Of a stretch of 64,000 nucleotides of DNA, positions 10,637 through 22,405 are shown in pieces. The first letter of the stretch is position 1. Each line of letters begins with the position of its first letter. The notes beneath the pieces are model-generated. The model was not told the origin of the DNA, searched no databases, and saw only the letters and a list, made by a program, of their open reading frames with translations. This DNA is from Neostapfia colusana (taxonomy: Eukaryota; Streptophyta; Magnoliopsida; Poales; Poaceae). A program made the translations under genes and the position numbers. The stretch spans positions 91,208,622-91,272,621 of the forward strand of contig JASWHV010000005.1 in the NCBI GenBank assembly GCA_030760725.1. Direction: 5' to 3'.

Positions 10637-12352
10637 CTATATGAAATGTAGCAAAATATATGTATAAGTGCTAATGAAGTATAAGAATTCACTTCTATTC
10701 ATAGCTACTGCTATTATGTTCCTTAATTGGCTTTGGGATTTTTACAGTGGATACTAGACTCTCTAAGGATGATCTGAGCAAAATTTGGAGAAATTTCATT
10801 GTACCTTGTGGTCTCCAAAATTCCCACAAGTACAAGGCTTCTCTGAATTTTTATCCCAAACCTGTAGTTTTAACATGCCTAAAAGTAGAAAATCTAATTA
10901 GGATAAGTCTCCATGGTTCTAACAAAATTTGTTTCACCATTTTTGGAGCTACCAACAGAGAGATATGAAATTTTGAAGTTTGGACAGGAGTGCTGAAAAG
11001 TTTCTGTTTAGAATTTGAATTTTCAAATAAAGGCTGAATTTTGGAAGGCAATTTAGCCTAGCAAATGAACTCCAATGAAGCTCAAATTTTTACTGGAGAT
11101 TAGTAACTATGAAAATGATTAGCTGCCCAATATTGGGAATGTTTCATGAATAATTGCTCCTGAAACAAATCTCTAAATGATTTACTTAAAACAATTCTAC
11201 AGAAATTCTTGGGCATTTTAATAGCCAGCAATTTGTCCCTATGTGATGTACTCCTCATGAGGATTCCAACAAAATTGGTCTCACCCTTTTTGGAGTTCTC
11301 TACACAAAGTTATGGATTTTTCAAATCTGAATAACCCTCTGTTTGAAGTCTGCACAGAGAACTCAATTGTGGGGCCCACGAGTCAGTCGTCTTCAACCTT
11401 TCGACAGACCCCGCGCGTGCACGCCTCAACCGACGATGGCGCACCTTGTTCTCGCTCGTTTCTCAGCCATTCTCCATGCGGTTTCGTGCTACACCACCTT
11501 AGGATCACGGCCTAGCAGTCGGGCAAGGTTTCGAGGCATGAAAACGCCGGGAAACCCATCGGCAACGGCAAGGCGGCGCGGCGCCGGCAAGGAACAGCAT
11601 GTACGAAGCTTCAACCGGCAAGCTAATGGGCCATACACCATCCCTAGAGTACGTAGAACAATATTCTACCCCTGGCCCGAGCCGGAAATGCCCGCAAATG
11701 GGAGCTCGACGGTGAACCTAGCCATTTCGGTCGGCGGCGATGGATTCTCATCGCCCGGGGTGTAGAAGGGATGATCTGCTTCGTACTTCGGTGTGGGAGG
11801 GCGCTAGGAGCTCTAGTAGCTGTGTCTAGGACCGGAGAACCGATGATCAAACATGTGGAGAGAATTTCCCGAAGTTGTTTCGATCAGTCCTCCACGTGCA
11901 CCATCGGTAATCTACAAATTCCGGCTAGCCGGCGGTGGTAAAGCACAAAAGGACGTCGGTATGAGAAACTAGACTCCATGACACACCTCTGGGTGGTTTT
12001 CCTCACACTAGGGAGGTCGGAATTGGCCGGGAGACGTGGAACCAAGTTGGCGGCGTCGTGCTCTGTTTTCCTCGGAGCAGAATAGCTCGGCACCGGTGTA
12101 GACAGCCGGCCACGGCCTGGGGAAGGATGGAAAATGTCGAGGAGGCATCGTCGGAGCTGGTGGGTGGCTCAGCTAGGCGTTGGTGTCGCCAGAAGATGAT
12201 CAGTGATGGGAAACCGAGAAGAACAGCGTGGCTCAGTGGTTTTTGATTGTGCACTCGAGCAGAGAGCTGAGAGGCATGTCGGTTGAAGGCGGAGAGGGCA
12301 AAAGGAAGTGTAGGGATCATGCAGCCGAGACAACAGGAGGTGGTGCGGTGCC

Positions 12353-13860
12353 TGACACGACCCCACGGTCTTGTCGAGCCAGGATCACGCTGAGGGGTGC
12401 TGCATTGCACAGCACCGGATAACACACATCAAAGGTACAAAGTGGAAGCAAAGTTTATTACATAAAGAGGATTATGAACATTTGTACAACAAAATATGTT
12501 CAGTCTACACTCACGGGCGTAGACTACGCATCGAGTTCACGTTCAGCCCGTGAAAGTGTCCCCGCTAGCACGCACACACACTAACACGGCTGGTGCACGA
12601 CTCCCACTCGACGGGGTTCCCCTCCTGGGGTTCCGTCTCCTTCCCGAGAGTCGCTTCCTCATAGAACCCTGCAAAAGCTTCAAACACAAGCAGTGAGCAC
12701 GAAGGCTCAGCAAGACTGACCCGTCTCTCCTAAACATGAAACTTCTACATGGAGGGTGATAGGTTACAGGAGGCAAAATAAGTTGCAAGGACTCGCCTAA
12801 TTAGTGGGACCTTACTTTCAAGTTTTAGCAGTAGGTTGTGGAGAACCTTACGCTAAGGCACATGAGAGAGCCGCAATCAAACAAGAAACACATTTCTCTC
12901 CTGTACTTTGCCCAAAGTTGAAAAGAACTTTAGTTAGCTCTAAACTACAACAAATCATTAACAATCCAAGTTCATCTTTCAATCAGCAACATTTTAACAT
13001 GTATCTAGCCTGTTCTTTCTACGTCACAGTACAGTGAACAAGTGGTACTCATTGCCGCGAGGGACGGTGATTATAATCGATTTACACCTGCAGGGCTACC
13101 CGAATAACCCGTCACATACGCTCGTACTCGATGTTGGCTACAGCAACCATCACGGACGTCGTACGCATCCACCTTTCACCTGTTAGCCAAATATTGAACC
13201 GGTCCTATCGTCCCGAGCAAGAGGTCTCTGCACGCGCATCTCAGTGCCGCCAGCCGATTTACACCTGAAGCTCTCAACCTACCCTCTGAACGACAGGCAA
13301 TGCCTCAATATCCCGCTACCCGAGTGACATCGGTTTCCCGGTTCCCATATAGCCGATAGGTCTCCGGTACTGTTCTAGCTCGTTCAACAGGCCCGCACAC
13401 GGCTCGGTCCTCAATCGACACAAGCGGAGCTATAGCACAAAGGCCCCAAAGTCCTGCTGCCCTTACTCTCCTTTCGGTCTCATTTTCTTGCCATGTGTTT
13501 CATTTGCTATCTCTACCCGAGCAATGTGCCTCTAGCCTATTCTCGCCAGTAGTTCCAACTACTCGACTTGTACCGAATCCTAAACTATCTTAGCATTGCA
13601 ATAGCTAAAGGGGTTTTCAATCCTAATCCCAACCCATGACTTTCTTGGCTATGCATTTGGGTTTCAATCAAGACTCTAATGCAAGAAGTCATTGGTACTC
13701 AAAGAAAGTTCTCAAAACAGTAAAAACTCGTAAAAAGGTTAATGCAAACCGGAGCTTGCCTTGCTGCTCTTGGTCGTAGGCTAGCTGTTCTTCTGGAGTG
13801 ATGAAGTCTAAGACTTTAGGCTCCTCCTCAACCTTAGCGACTACATGAGGTAAAAAGTTA
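12353..13860 (-). repeat. X1: truncated LTR of the D/X family
   Basis: The minus-strand LTR ends at 12353 (plus strand TGACACGACCCCA), like X2 at 17725. Similarity to X2 and D is strong through the tail module (inverted repeat 13547-13565, conserved block 13021-13080, exon 3 starting at 12668, exon 2 at 13760-13840). It stops abruptly after GCGACTACATGA near 13855. The outer two-thirds of the LTR are missing. It abuts the A 5' LTR, so it probably inserted there or was joined to it by deletion. Confidence 0.7.
13760..13840 (-). other. Putative LTR exon 2, X1 copy
   Basis: This is an 81-base open segment between a TGTAG acceptor and an AAG|GCAAGC donor, phase 1 at both ends. It reads VAKVEEEPKVLDF then ITPEEQLAYDQEQQ. 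Compared with D and X2, at least seven of about eleven base differences are synonymous third-position (or Leu first-position) changes, as expected of a sequence once selected as protein. Confidence 0.5.
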
Positions 13861-14280
13861 AGATCCGTTACCTCCGCAAGAAGCTGTACTTGTCGGAAAA
13901 ACAGGAGGAGACTCGTGCCAACGGGAGAGCAAATGGAGCACCAGCGTCATCTAACCCTACATGGACTGCCTACTCACCATGGCGTGCGCCCATGTATGGA
14001 CCACCCCCGTCACACCGCGAGAACAGCACCGGTTCTCACGATTAAGTTTAGGTTTCTCATTGAATAAGTTGTAATAGGAACGTTTAGATCGTAGTAGCTT
14101 GAGTTGTGGGATGATTCGGCGAATGTCCATACCCACACATAGTAGAGAGATGTGAGATGCTGCGGCACTTGTTGACATCCTCATATAGGCTGAAACTAAT
14201 AAAAGAAGTTTCTTAGTTCATACACCTTGATGCATATGGTTGGGAAATCGCTTCATTCAAATCTGAATTCTAGCTCCTAC
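13861..14280. other. Unassigned segment between X1 and element F
   Basis: About 420 bases that match neither the LTR on the left nor gypsy coding sequence on the right. No convincing open frame, repeat or terminus was recognised. The similarity to F/B protease sequence starts abruptly at ATATAGTATGTCC (about 14281), so at least one border is a deletion or recombination junction. Confidence 0.4.
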
Positions 14281-14931
14281 AAATATAGTATGTCCAAAAG
14301 TAAGCCTGAAAATAAGGGGGGTAGACTTTCTTGCCAACCTTATCGTCTTGGATTCCCAGGGGATTGACATAATACTTGGAATGGATTGGTTATGCAAGCA
14401 CAACAGAGTGATTCAATGTGCTCAGAGGATCGTGCAGTTGACGAGTGAGCACGGTACTCGTATTGAGTTTGAGGCAGCTCAACCTGCAACCGAGAAGGCA
14501 GCACTGAACCACGTCAAAGAAGCGACATTGGAAAGCATTCTGGTGGTTCAAGAATATTCAGAAGTGTTCCCGGAAGAACTTCCAGGTATGCCACCTGACC
14601 GTGACATTGAATTTGCTATTGATTTAGTACCCGGAACTGCACCTATAGCGAAGAGGCCGTATAGGATGCCCGCTAATGAATTAGTGGAGTTCAAGAGGCA
14701 AATTCAGGAGCAGCTAGAAAAGGGTTTTATACGCCCTACCTCGTCACCGTGGGGAGCCCCCGTGCTCTTCGTAGACAAGAAAGATAGGACCCAAAGGATG
14801 TATGTGGACTATAGGTCTCTCAAAGAGGTGACAATCAAGAATAAATACCCGCTGCCCCGTATAGAGGACCTGTTCGACCAAATGAAAGGTGCCCGAATTT
14901 TCTCCAAGATTAATCTTCGGTCAGGATATTT
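14281..14931 (+). pseudogene. Element F protease end and RT first half
   Basis: The open frame begins mid-protease ([22 protein letters not shown]) and runs through the linker ([17 protein letters not shown]) into [53 protein letters not shown]. The DLRSGY motif is NLRSGY here, losing a conserved Asp. It is cut by solo LTR Y exactly within TATTT and resumes at 22406. Gag, the zinc knuckle and the protease DSG site are absent. F is closest to element B in protein sequence. Confidence 0.85.
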
Positions 14932-15190
14932 TGTCACACCCGGTTTCTCCGAAGAACAACCGAGTGAATATCACATGTATGCCAGGATCATTTTCTCATA
15001 CATGTGATGACCAATAGTGAAGCATCATTTATTACAAGCCAGGTGTCGAATATAAATAAGTCTTACATAGCATATGTCTCGATGGACGATAATAAGTTCA
15101 TGACATATAAATAAAACAGCAGCGGAATATTATTCTTGTGGGATCCGTCGCAGGCGTTGCCCGGGGGACTCCATGAACCTAGAATCCTTC

Positions 15191-15237
15191 TTAGGGTCCG
15201 AAGTCTTGGTCATTGAACACCACATCATCCCCTTGAC
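15191..15237 (-). other. Putative LTR exon 3, Y copy
   Basis: After a TTGCTGCTCAG acceptor the minus strand reads QGDDVVFNDQDFGP then TAA, in phase 1, 47 bases. It corresponds to EDYYEDQVEH. in B. The matching exon 2 ends at 16334 before GCAAGTG (QDQDFPFPEQQEE) but contains a stop upstream in this decayed copy. Confidence 0.4.
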
Positions 15238-17955
15238 CTGAGCAGCAATTTAAACCAACAAATATGCAAGTTTGAGTACCGTTGGTACTCAGCAAGTGTG
15301 GGAAAGTTATGTCATGCATGGCTAGAGCAAGGAGAGATTGACTTGTGGTTAAAGCACTACGCAATTAATACCTATTACCTTAGCTTATTAAGCACCTACA
15401 TTACTACACAGGTGAAATGGTCCCAATCTCCCAACCCATCATCAAAATCAAGTAACCATAATCATCATATCCAATGTCAAGCTCCCCGCTTAACATCCTC
15501 AACTTCTAAATCCATCTATCCTCTAATCATGAATAAGTCCAAGCCGCTCTTGACCGTGAGCACGGCTGTCATGACAGTTTTGACTCTGCAGAGTTTGCAG
15601 CACTGTACCCACATATAGTGATTTCATCCCCCGTTGCCGGGTGGACTAAAAGAACCTCCACTATGCCAGTGGCCACGAACCACATTCACACTTCCCAGAT
15701 GTGTAGCCAGGAGATCACTACGAAGCCTTTACAAAGGGATTCCCGACGAGCGTGGGCCCACTGAGGTTTCACCCCTAACAGCGTACAAGAGGCTCCAACC
15801 CCACTGCAGTGGCCCCCTCTTGAGCCTTGCGGTTCATATGGTAGTCCAGCTGACACCTACTCCCCGCACCATACAACACACCCATACTACGCCGGGGATA
15901 CACCTAATTAATTGGCCAAGCTGCCCCATCTCAGCATGTGGTTGGCACGGTAAGGCCAGGTTACATGATCTATGAACCGGTCCTTAGGATCCAGGCAAGT
16001 ACTAAACACAAACCCGAGTCTCGTGCACCCAGCACCAACCAAATCATCCAACTTGCCTCGATCCCTACCTCTACATAACTCATGATATCTCAATTCAAGA
16101 GTAAGGTAAATAAATTGATGATCTCATATCCCAATTATCCCATTCTAAGCATGGCTAAGCATAAGCATATAAGTAAATGACATGATAAAATAATTCCCAA
16201 CCCAAGCTACAAGGAAACAAGGTAATGCAATTCTAGGGAAACTTCCTAACATGGGTTTCATATTTCAATTGACAATGCAAATAATTCTAGCTACACATCC
16301 TAGTATAGGATCAAAGTGGTCAAGGACACTTGCCTTCTTCCTGCTGCTCTGGGAATGGAAAGTCCTGGTCTTGGAAGGAGAGAACTTGTTATGGGGCAGG
16401 TTCTATTCATGCCAATACACATAGCAAAATAAAACAACAATCCATAAGACATAGTTCACACTTTCACTTCATACAAACCACACATACATACCTATGAAAG
16501 TCATTCACATTTCTAAGTGTTGTGGTTACTGTACATTGTTGATTTTTGGCCTACATTCACCTTTAAACATATGTATATTATTTCTAACTTCTATGTTCAG
16601 ATTTATATTTGCACACTATATATGAAGTTCCAATTTGAACAAATTCTTTATATTTAATTATTACATTTCTTAGCCACAAAGTTTGTATAAAAGGTATTTT
16701 CCTACTCCAATTAGGTTTTCAGATCTTCTACCAAATCCTAAACTGAAGTTTTTGGATTTGGAGACTTCATTTATCATTTTCTAATTATGCATACCTATTT
16801 TCATATATTTTTCAGATTTATTTTCTATGCCTAAAAGTGAGTTTTATTATGAAAATAGTAAGACACATCATCTAAACAGAATAGGTTCTGATCTAAAATG
16901 TTCAATAATATATCTTTGAACTTCCTCTCTGATGTGGAACAAATTAAATTTATTTTACTAGTTTTTAGGATTATTTCCTAGCCTAAAATATGTTTCTAGA
17001 ACTAATAAATATGAATATCATTTAGACAGAATTCATTTCAGCCTAAAATCTATTTTTAACTCATTCTAAAGTTTTCCAATGCTAGTAGAGTTTAAATTTG
17101 AATTTTCAATGTGTTTGCCTCACCTTTTAAATTTAAATCCTAATCACATATTCAAATTTCTGAATTTAATATCATATAGGGTCAAAAAGGTAAATCCACC
17201 CTACTACAGGGTCTAATTTATTATTTCATAAATTTCCAGGGGTCTAACTACACATAACAGAGGGGTTTTCCTAATTTTTATTAAGTCCAGGGGCTAAAAC
17301 TGATTTTTAATTGAATTTACACGAATTTCTGAAGTTCCAGGGGCTAGATCAGATGTTTCCGGGGCTAGCTCGTGTTTTCCGAGATCCCCAGGGGGTAGCG
17401 CGTAAGAATCCCGGCCATTATAACGCGAGGCTAACGTGGACCGTCCGATTTAAAACAGGCGGCTCATATTAGATCGCCGAACCGGTACGCGCGGGTTTTG
17501 ATTCTACCGTGCGATTTAAAATAGACGGCCCTCAAGTGGCCACGTCGCCCTGGCCGGAGCCAGCCCGCGCGCGCAGCGGCTTGCGGCGGCGGGGTTGGCG
17601 ATCTCGCCGGTGCAGCCTCGGCTTTTGTCGCTACACGTTAGAACTCGCATCTTTTTGCATGGATCGGCTGCGGAGGGGTAGGGGACGCTCACCGAGGGGT
17701 TTTCCAACACTCGGAGGTCCTGGATGACACGACCCCATTGGTCCTGTCGAGCCAGGATCACGCTGAGGGGTGCTGCGTTGCACAGCACCGTATAACACAC
17801 GTCAAAGGTGCAAAGCGGAAGCGGAAGTTTCATTACATAAACAAGTTTATGAACATGCTTACATCAAAATAAGTTCAGTCTACACTCGCGGGCGTAGACT
17901 AAGCATCAAGTGCACGTTCAGCCCTCGAACGTGTCCTTGCTAGCACACACGCACA

Positions 17956-18044
17956 CTAACTCTGTGGCGTGCACGACTCCCACTCGACGGGGTTCCCCTC
18001 CTGGGGTTCCGTCTCCTCTTCGGGAGTCCCTTCCTCATAGAACC
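17956..18044 (-). other. Putative LTR exon 3, X2 copy
   Basis: After TTTTGCAG the minus strand is open in phase 1: FYEEGTPEEETEPQEG, then NPVEWESCTPQS and TAG at 17956. D has the same frame but a TAG where X2 has CAG. This is the best preserved exon 3 here. Confidence 0.5.
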
Positions 18045-19135
18045 CTGCAAAAGCTTCAAACACAAGCAGTGAGCACGAAGGCTCAGCAAGTCTGACCCGT
18101 CTCACCTAAACATGGAACTTCTACATGAGGGTAATGGGTTGCATGAGGTAAAAATCATTTGCAAGGACTCGCCTAATTAGTAGAACCTTACTTTCAAGTT
18201 TTAGCAGCAGGTTGTGGAGAACCTTACGCTAAGGCACATGAGAGAGCCGCAATCAAACAAGAAACGCATTTCTCTCATGTACTTTGCCCAAAGTTGAAAA
18301 GAACTTTAATTAGATCTAAGCTACAGAATATCATTAACAATCAATGTCCAGCTTTCAATCAGCAACATTTTAACATGTAACTAGCCTGTTCTTTCTACGT
18401 CACGGTACAGTGAACAAGTGGTACTCACTGACCGTGAGGGACGGCGATTATAATCGATTTACACCTGCAGGGTTACCCGAACAACCCGTCACGTACGCCC
18501 GTACTCGATGTTGCCTACAACAACCATCACAGACGCCGTACGCGACTACATTTCACCCGTTAGCCAAATATTGAACCGGTCCCATCATCGCGAGCAAGAG
18601 GTCTCTGCACGCGCATCTCCGTGCCGCCAGCCGATTTACACCTCAAGCTCTCAACCTACCCTCTGAACGACGGGCAATGCCTCAATAACCAGCTACCCGA
18701 GTTACATCAGTTTCCCGGTTCCCATATAGCCGGTAGGTCTTCGGTACTGTTCTAGCTTGTTCAACAGGCCCGCACACGGCTCGGTCCTCAACCGACACAA
18801 GCGGAGCTACAGCACACAGGCCCCAAAGTCCTGCTGCCCTTACTCTCCGCTCGGTCTCATTTTCTTGCCATGTGTATCATGTGCTATCTCTACCCGAGCA
18901 ATGTGCCTCTAGCCTATTCTCGCGAGTAGTTCCAACTACTCGACTTGTTCCGAATCCTACTCTATCCTAGCAATGCAGTGGCTAACGGGGTTTGCAATCC
19001 TAAACACCAACCCATGGTTTTCTTGGCTATGCAGTGGGGTTTCCAAACAAGACTCTAATGCACAGAATAAAGGAAACAAGTATGTGCTCAAAACAATAAA
19101 AATTTGTAAAATGGTTAATGCAAACCGGAGCTTGC

Positions 19136-19216
19136 CTTGCTGCTCTTGGTCGTAGGCTAGCTGTTCCTCCGGAGTAACGAAGTCTAGGACTTCGGGTTCC
19201 TCCTCGACCTTAGCGA
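19136..19216 (-). other. Putative LTR exon 2, X2 copy
   Basis: 81 bases between ATGTAG and an AAG|GCAAGC donor, phase 1 at both ends, reading VAKVEEEPEVLDF then VTPEEQLAYDQEQQ. It is colinear with D 33496-33576 and X1 13760-13840. Confidence 0.5.
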
Positions 19217-20593
19217 CTACATGATATAAGAAACATATGTATCAATTTAAATGCATTTGTATTAACTTTGAAGTTGTGAAGTCTATAACCCTTGCCAGAC
19301 AGACCTAATGACTGTGAAACTTTTACTATGGCTTGGTTACAACCTAAATAGAGACTTGGTCAAGTTTTAGTTGCAGCAAAGCTCATTTGAGCCCTCCACA
19401 ATTAATTATGTCCTTGACCTTAATTGGAACTCTTAGGGTGTTCTAGGAATTTTCATGAAACAAAATATGACTTTCTGAAAACTGGATTTTCAGACGGTTC
19501 TAATGGATTTGGTCTCACTTAATTTGGAAGTCCCTAACTAAAGATATGAGCTAAACAATTTCAGAGAAAATTCTGAAAATGTTTCTGAACATTTTCTATT
19601 TTCTCTGGAACAGTTTCACTAATCACACCATTAGGTGGATCAGATGCGCTCAAATGGATCTGAAATTTTTATGGTAGTTCAGGGATATTTTGGTGAACAT
19701 CCCAGCAAAATTTCAGGATTTTCCCCCAAAGGATCTTCCAGTTAAAATTCCTAACAGTTTAAACTTTGAGGAATTAATTCTGGAGAAATAAGGAATTTCA
19801 TGAAGTGAAACTTGATTTTCTGGAAAGTACTCAGAGAGCTGAATCCAGCAAAATTTGTTTCACTCAATTTGGAGCTTTCTAGCCAAAGTTATGAGGATTT
19901 GAAGTTTGAAGGAAATCTGAAAATCGGGGAAAAGTTTAAACTCGCGCGTGGGCCCAGGGGACACGCGTCGCACGCCGAGGCGACAGCACACCGCGGCCCA
20001 CAATGAGTTTACGCGCCAGCACACCCGATCCCGGCTGCAGCTGGATCCAGATTCAAAATATCTCCCGCTGACAGCTGGGGTCCACCCCCTTCTTCAACCT
20101 CGCGACACCCGCGCCCCGCCGCCGAGGGATCTCGCCGGAGAGCTCGCCGCCGGCTGCTGTACAGCTCCAAACTTCTCGATTCTGGCCGCCCCTGCCTACT
20201 TTTACTCGGGGAACAGGATCCGAGGGTCAGCTGCTTATGACAACGGCCGGAGCATGGTCGGCGACGAGCCGCTACCTCAGAACGACTTCGGCCATGTCGG
20301 CTGACTACCCTAGCACCTCAGCTACTTGGGAAACCGGTCGGGGAGCATCAGTGGACCTCAGAGAAGGTCGACATGAGCTTGAGGCAGCTCGGGGAAGGCC
20401 CGAAATAGGTCCTCACCGTGCGCCCGATGCCGCCCGTTCGTTCCGCCATTAGTAGACCTCAAATTACGCCGGGCACAGAGGTTCTCCGGCCCAGAGTTGT
20501 GAAGGCAACTTGTGCGTTACCGTGTCTAGCTCGTGTGAGAGCGGCCTGAGGCCCTCTAATCCTTTCTAGAGCACGAATTAAACAGAATCGTAC

Positions 20594-20690
20594 CCGAAGG
20601 TCGTTCTGCACACAGAAAGGGGAAAAGTGGAAATTCGCCACCGGTGAGCAACCACTCGAGCTGTGGCTCGGGTATGAGCAGCACCGGTCA
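20594..20690 (-). other. Putative LTR exon 1 (3' end), X2 copy
   Basis: Upstream of a CTTCGG|GTACGA donor the phase-1 frame reads PVLLIPEPQLEW, then EFPLFP and RPS before the split codon. Element C has VVLLPGAQLKRW, EFEVFPP and GPS at the same places. A TGA lies just upstream of PVLL at a CGA-like codon. The similarity in this frame is modest but colinear. Other frames also align at DNA level. Confidence 0.35.
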
Positions 20691-22405
20691 CCCGTGCGTC
20701 CAAGGGTGCCTTGGCTCGGGCGTGACAACGCCCTGGTTGGGCTGTCCACGAGAGCCCGAGGTGCGGCGGTTCCAAGTCCCGAATTTGATCTTTCGGCACA
20801 GCCGATATCAATCGGTTTCAACCGAATTCTAGCAACGGGAAGGATGGAGGAAGGTCTCTAGTACCTTGCTGGGGCTCTGGAGTGGAAGGAGGGAGCTGCG
20901 ATCGGCGTTCTCCGATCAAGTCCGAGCTGCGGAAGTTTTCGGCCGGCGCTGAGTTCTTGCGGGGAAGAACGGTGGTGCCTCGGCTGAGGAGGGGGCAGGC
21001 GCCTTAACAAGGCTCTGCACCGCCTCACGCCCGCGCGTGGGCAAGCAGCTGGTGGCGCGGCGGCTGGCCTCGGTGGCGATCACCGCTGCGGCTCGGCGAC
21101 CCGAGTGAAAAAGTCTCAGTCGGTTTGATCTGAGCAGTGGCTGACATGTGGGTCCCACCTCCAGTTTTAACCTCTGAAATTTACTCCTAATCACTGTTGT
21201 AAACAGTGAACCCCATACTACCCTTGGCAATTCAAATTATTCACCCATGAGCCATTTGAATTGATCAAAATTTAAATGAGGTTTGGTTTGAATGAATTTC
21301 AGCACAAGTTCAGTTTGAAATTCAAATAAAGTTTGAATTTCTCCCACTTAGCTCATGTCAAGATCAACTCCAAATGGAGTGAAAATTGGTGTGTGAGCTC
21401 ACAAAAATGTGCTGAGTAAGAATATGCCTTCCACTTTTAAATTCATGGGATAAAAACAGTTTGAATTTGAATATGGTTTCAAACTGTCCTCTTCCCAACT
21501 ATACCCAAACTGACCTCAAAAAGGTTTTGAATTTGGGTGAAACTTGGCATGGACATCCTTAGCAAAGTGTAGGAGTTTTCATATGTCCAGCCCATCTATA
21601 TCACATGTGGGAAATACCACTTTTGCAATGTGTAAGTTTGTTCTCTAATGAGCATGTTGATAATTGTTACTTGCTCTTCATTTGTGTTCATCATTCTTCC
21701 TCAAATGAGGTGTGTGGTGTGGTGATGAACACTGCAAATGTGTGTCAAAAACTGAGGCCCTTACACTGGAAGTCGGTCGGCGGCGAGCTTCAACGGCGAC
21801 GATCTTTGGTGCACGTCAGAACAGCTTCTAGGGCGCAAAACTTGTCGTTTCCTTCACGTGCAGGGCTCCCTGGGGGCGGTGGAGCACGATCAGCGCGTTA
21901 GATCAGATAATCCGTGCAATGATCGAAAGAAAGCGGGGATTGAATCTTCGGTTCTCACCGGAGAGAAGAACGGCCGATCGGGGGAAAAACACAGGGCGAT
22001 GTCGACGTTTATATAGGCGAGGGAGGGCGGCGGTCGGTTGGGATCGAGTTGGAGACGTCCGGGACCAGAATTCGGGCCAGGGGCGCGGGTTTCCGGAGTT
22101 CAGTTGCGATCGGGCGCGGGGAAGAGTCCTGTCGGTTGGCGCGCACCGGAGGTAGGAGATGACACATGGGCCCCGCGTGTAAGTGAGAGGAAGAGAGGGC
22201 GCGCGGTTGTGGGGTGGCGCGGGGGAATAGTGGGCCGGCTGGCGGGTTTCGGCCCACTGGTCGGCTGAGCTTTTCTTTTTCTTTTTCCTTTTCTTTTCGG
22301 TTTTGATTTGAATTTGAATTCCAGTTTGAATTTAAATTTCTGCACCACATGCAATGTGTCCAAAATTTTTAAATTTCCTCCTTTTACAGATTTTGGGGTG
22401 TTACA

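Larger units (their letters stand above)
9127..12352 (-). repeat. Element A 5' LTR, truncated at its outer end
   Basis: The LTR runs on the minus strand from an outer end lost at the X1 border to TGTGGGTATC on the plus strand at 9127. It shares with the C and D/X LTRs a tail module: a conserved block at 9818-9875, an inverted repeat at 10340-10360, and two putative exons (9384-9469, 10559-10636). Around 11369-11379 is GTGGGGCCCAC followed by GAGTCAG, a motif repeated in other LTRs here. The TGTAAAATCCCC start expected from the 3' LTR is absent. Confidence 0.65.
17725..21765 (-). repeat. X2: complete solo LTR, D/X family, nested in Y
   Basis: Bounded by CTGGA at 17720-17724 and 21766-21770. 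On the minus strand it starts TGTAAGGGCCTCAG and ends GGGGTCGTGTCA, 4041 bases. The start matches the D 3' LTR (TGTAAGGGCCTAAG at 31104), and the tail matches D and X1. A lone LTR with a perfect 5-base duplication is the product expected from LTR-LTR recombination. It holds GTGGGTCCCAC at 21148-21158 and the putative exons at 20594 and up, 19136-19216 and 17956-18044. Confidence 0.9.
14932..22405 (-). repeat. Y: solo LTR inserted in element F RT (carries X2)
   Basis: The interval is bounded by TATTT at 14927-14931 and 22406-22410. Its ends are TGTCACACCC on the plus strand and TGTAACACCCC on the minus strand, so it is an LTR with short inverted termini. Removing X2 and its duplication leaves about 3.43 kb. 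No internal region or primer site is present, which makes it a solo LTR. Minus orientation is set by a TATATAAA at about 22009-22016, a GTGAGAAC donor near 21950, and exon-like pieces ending at 16334 and at 15191-15237. It resembles the B LTR in its tail (15250-15300 and 15550-15620). Confidence 0.82.

Noticed and set aside
14932..17724. Possible independent element starting TGTCACACCC on the plus strand
   Set aside because: The same 5-base duplication brackets the whole 14932-22405 interval once X2 is removed, and both ends are the inverted termini of one LTR.
20459..20821. Minus frame in X2 with RALVDSP, also visible in G
   Set aside because: Aligns at DNA level with exon 1, but its phase at the donor does not fit exon 2. 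I prefer the phase-1 frame, though this is not settled.
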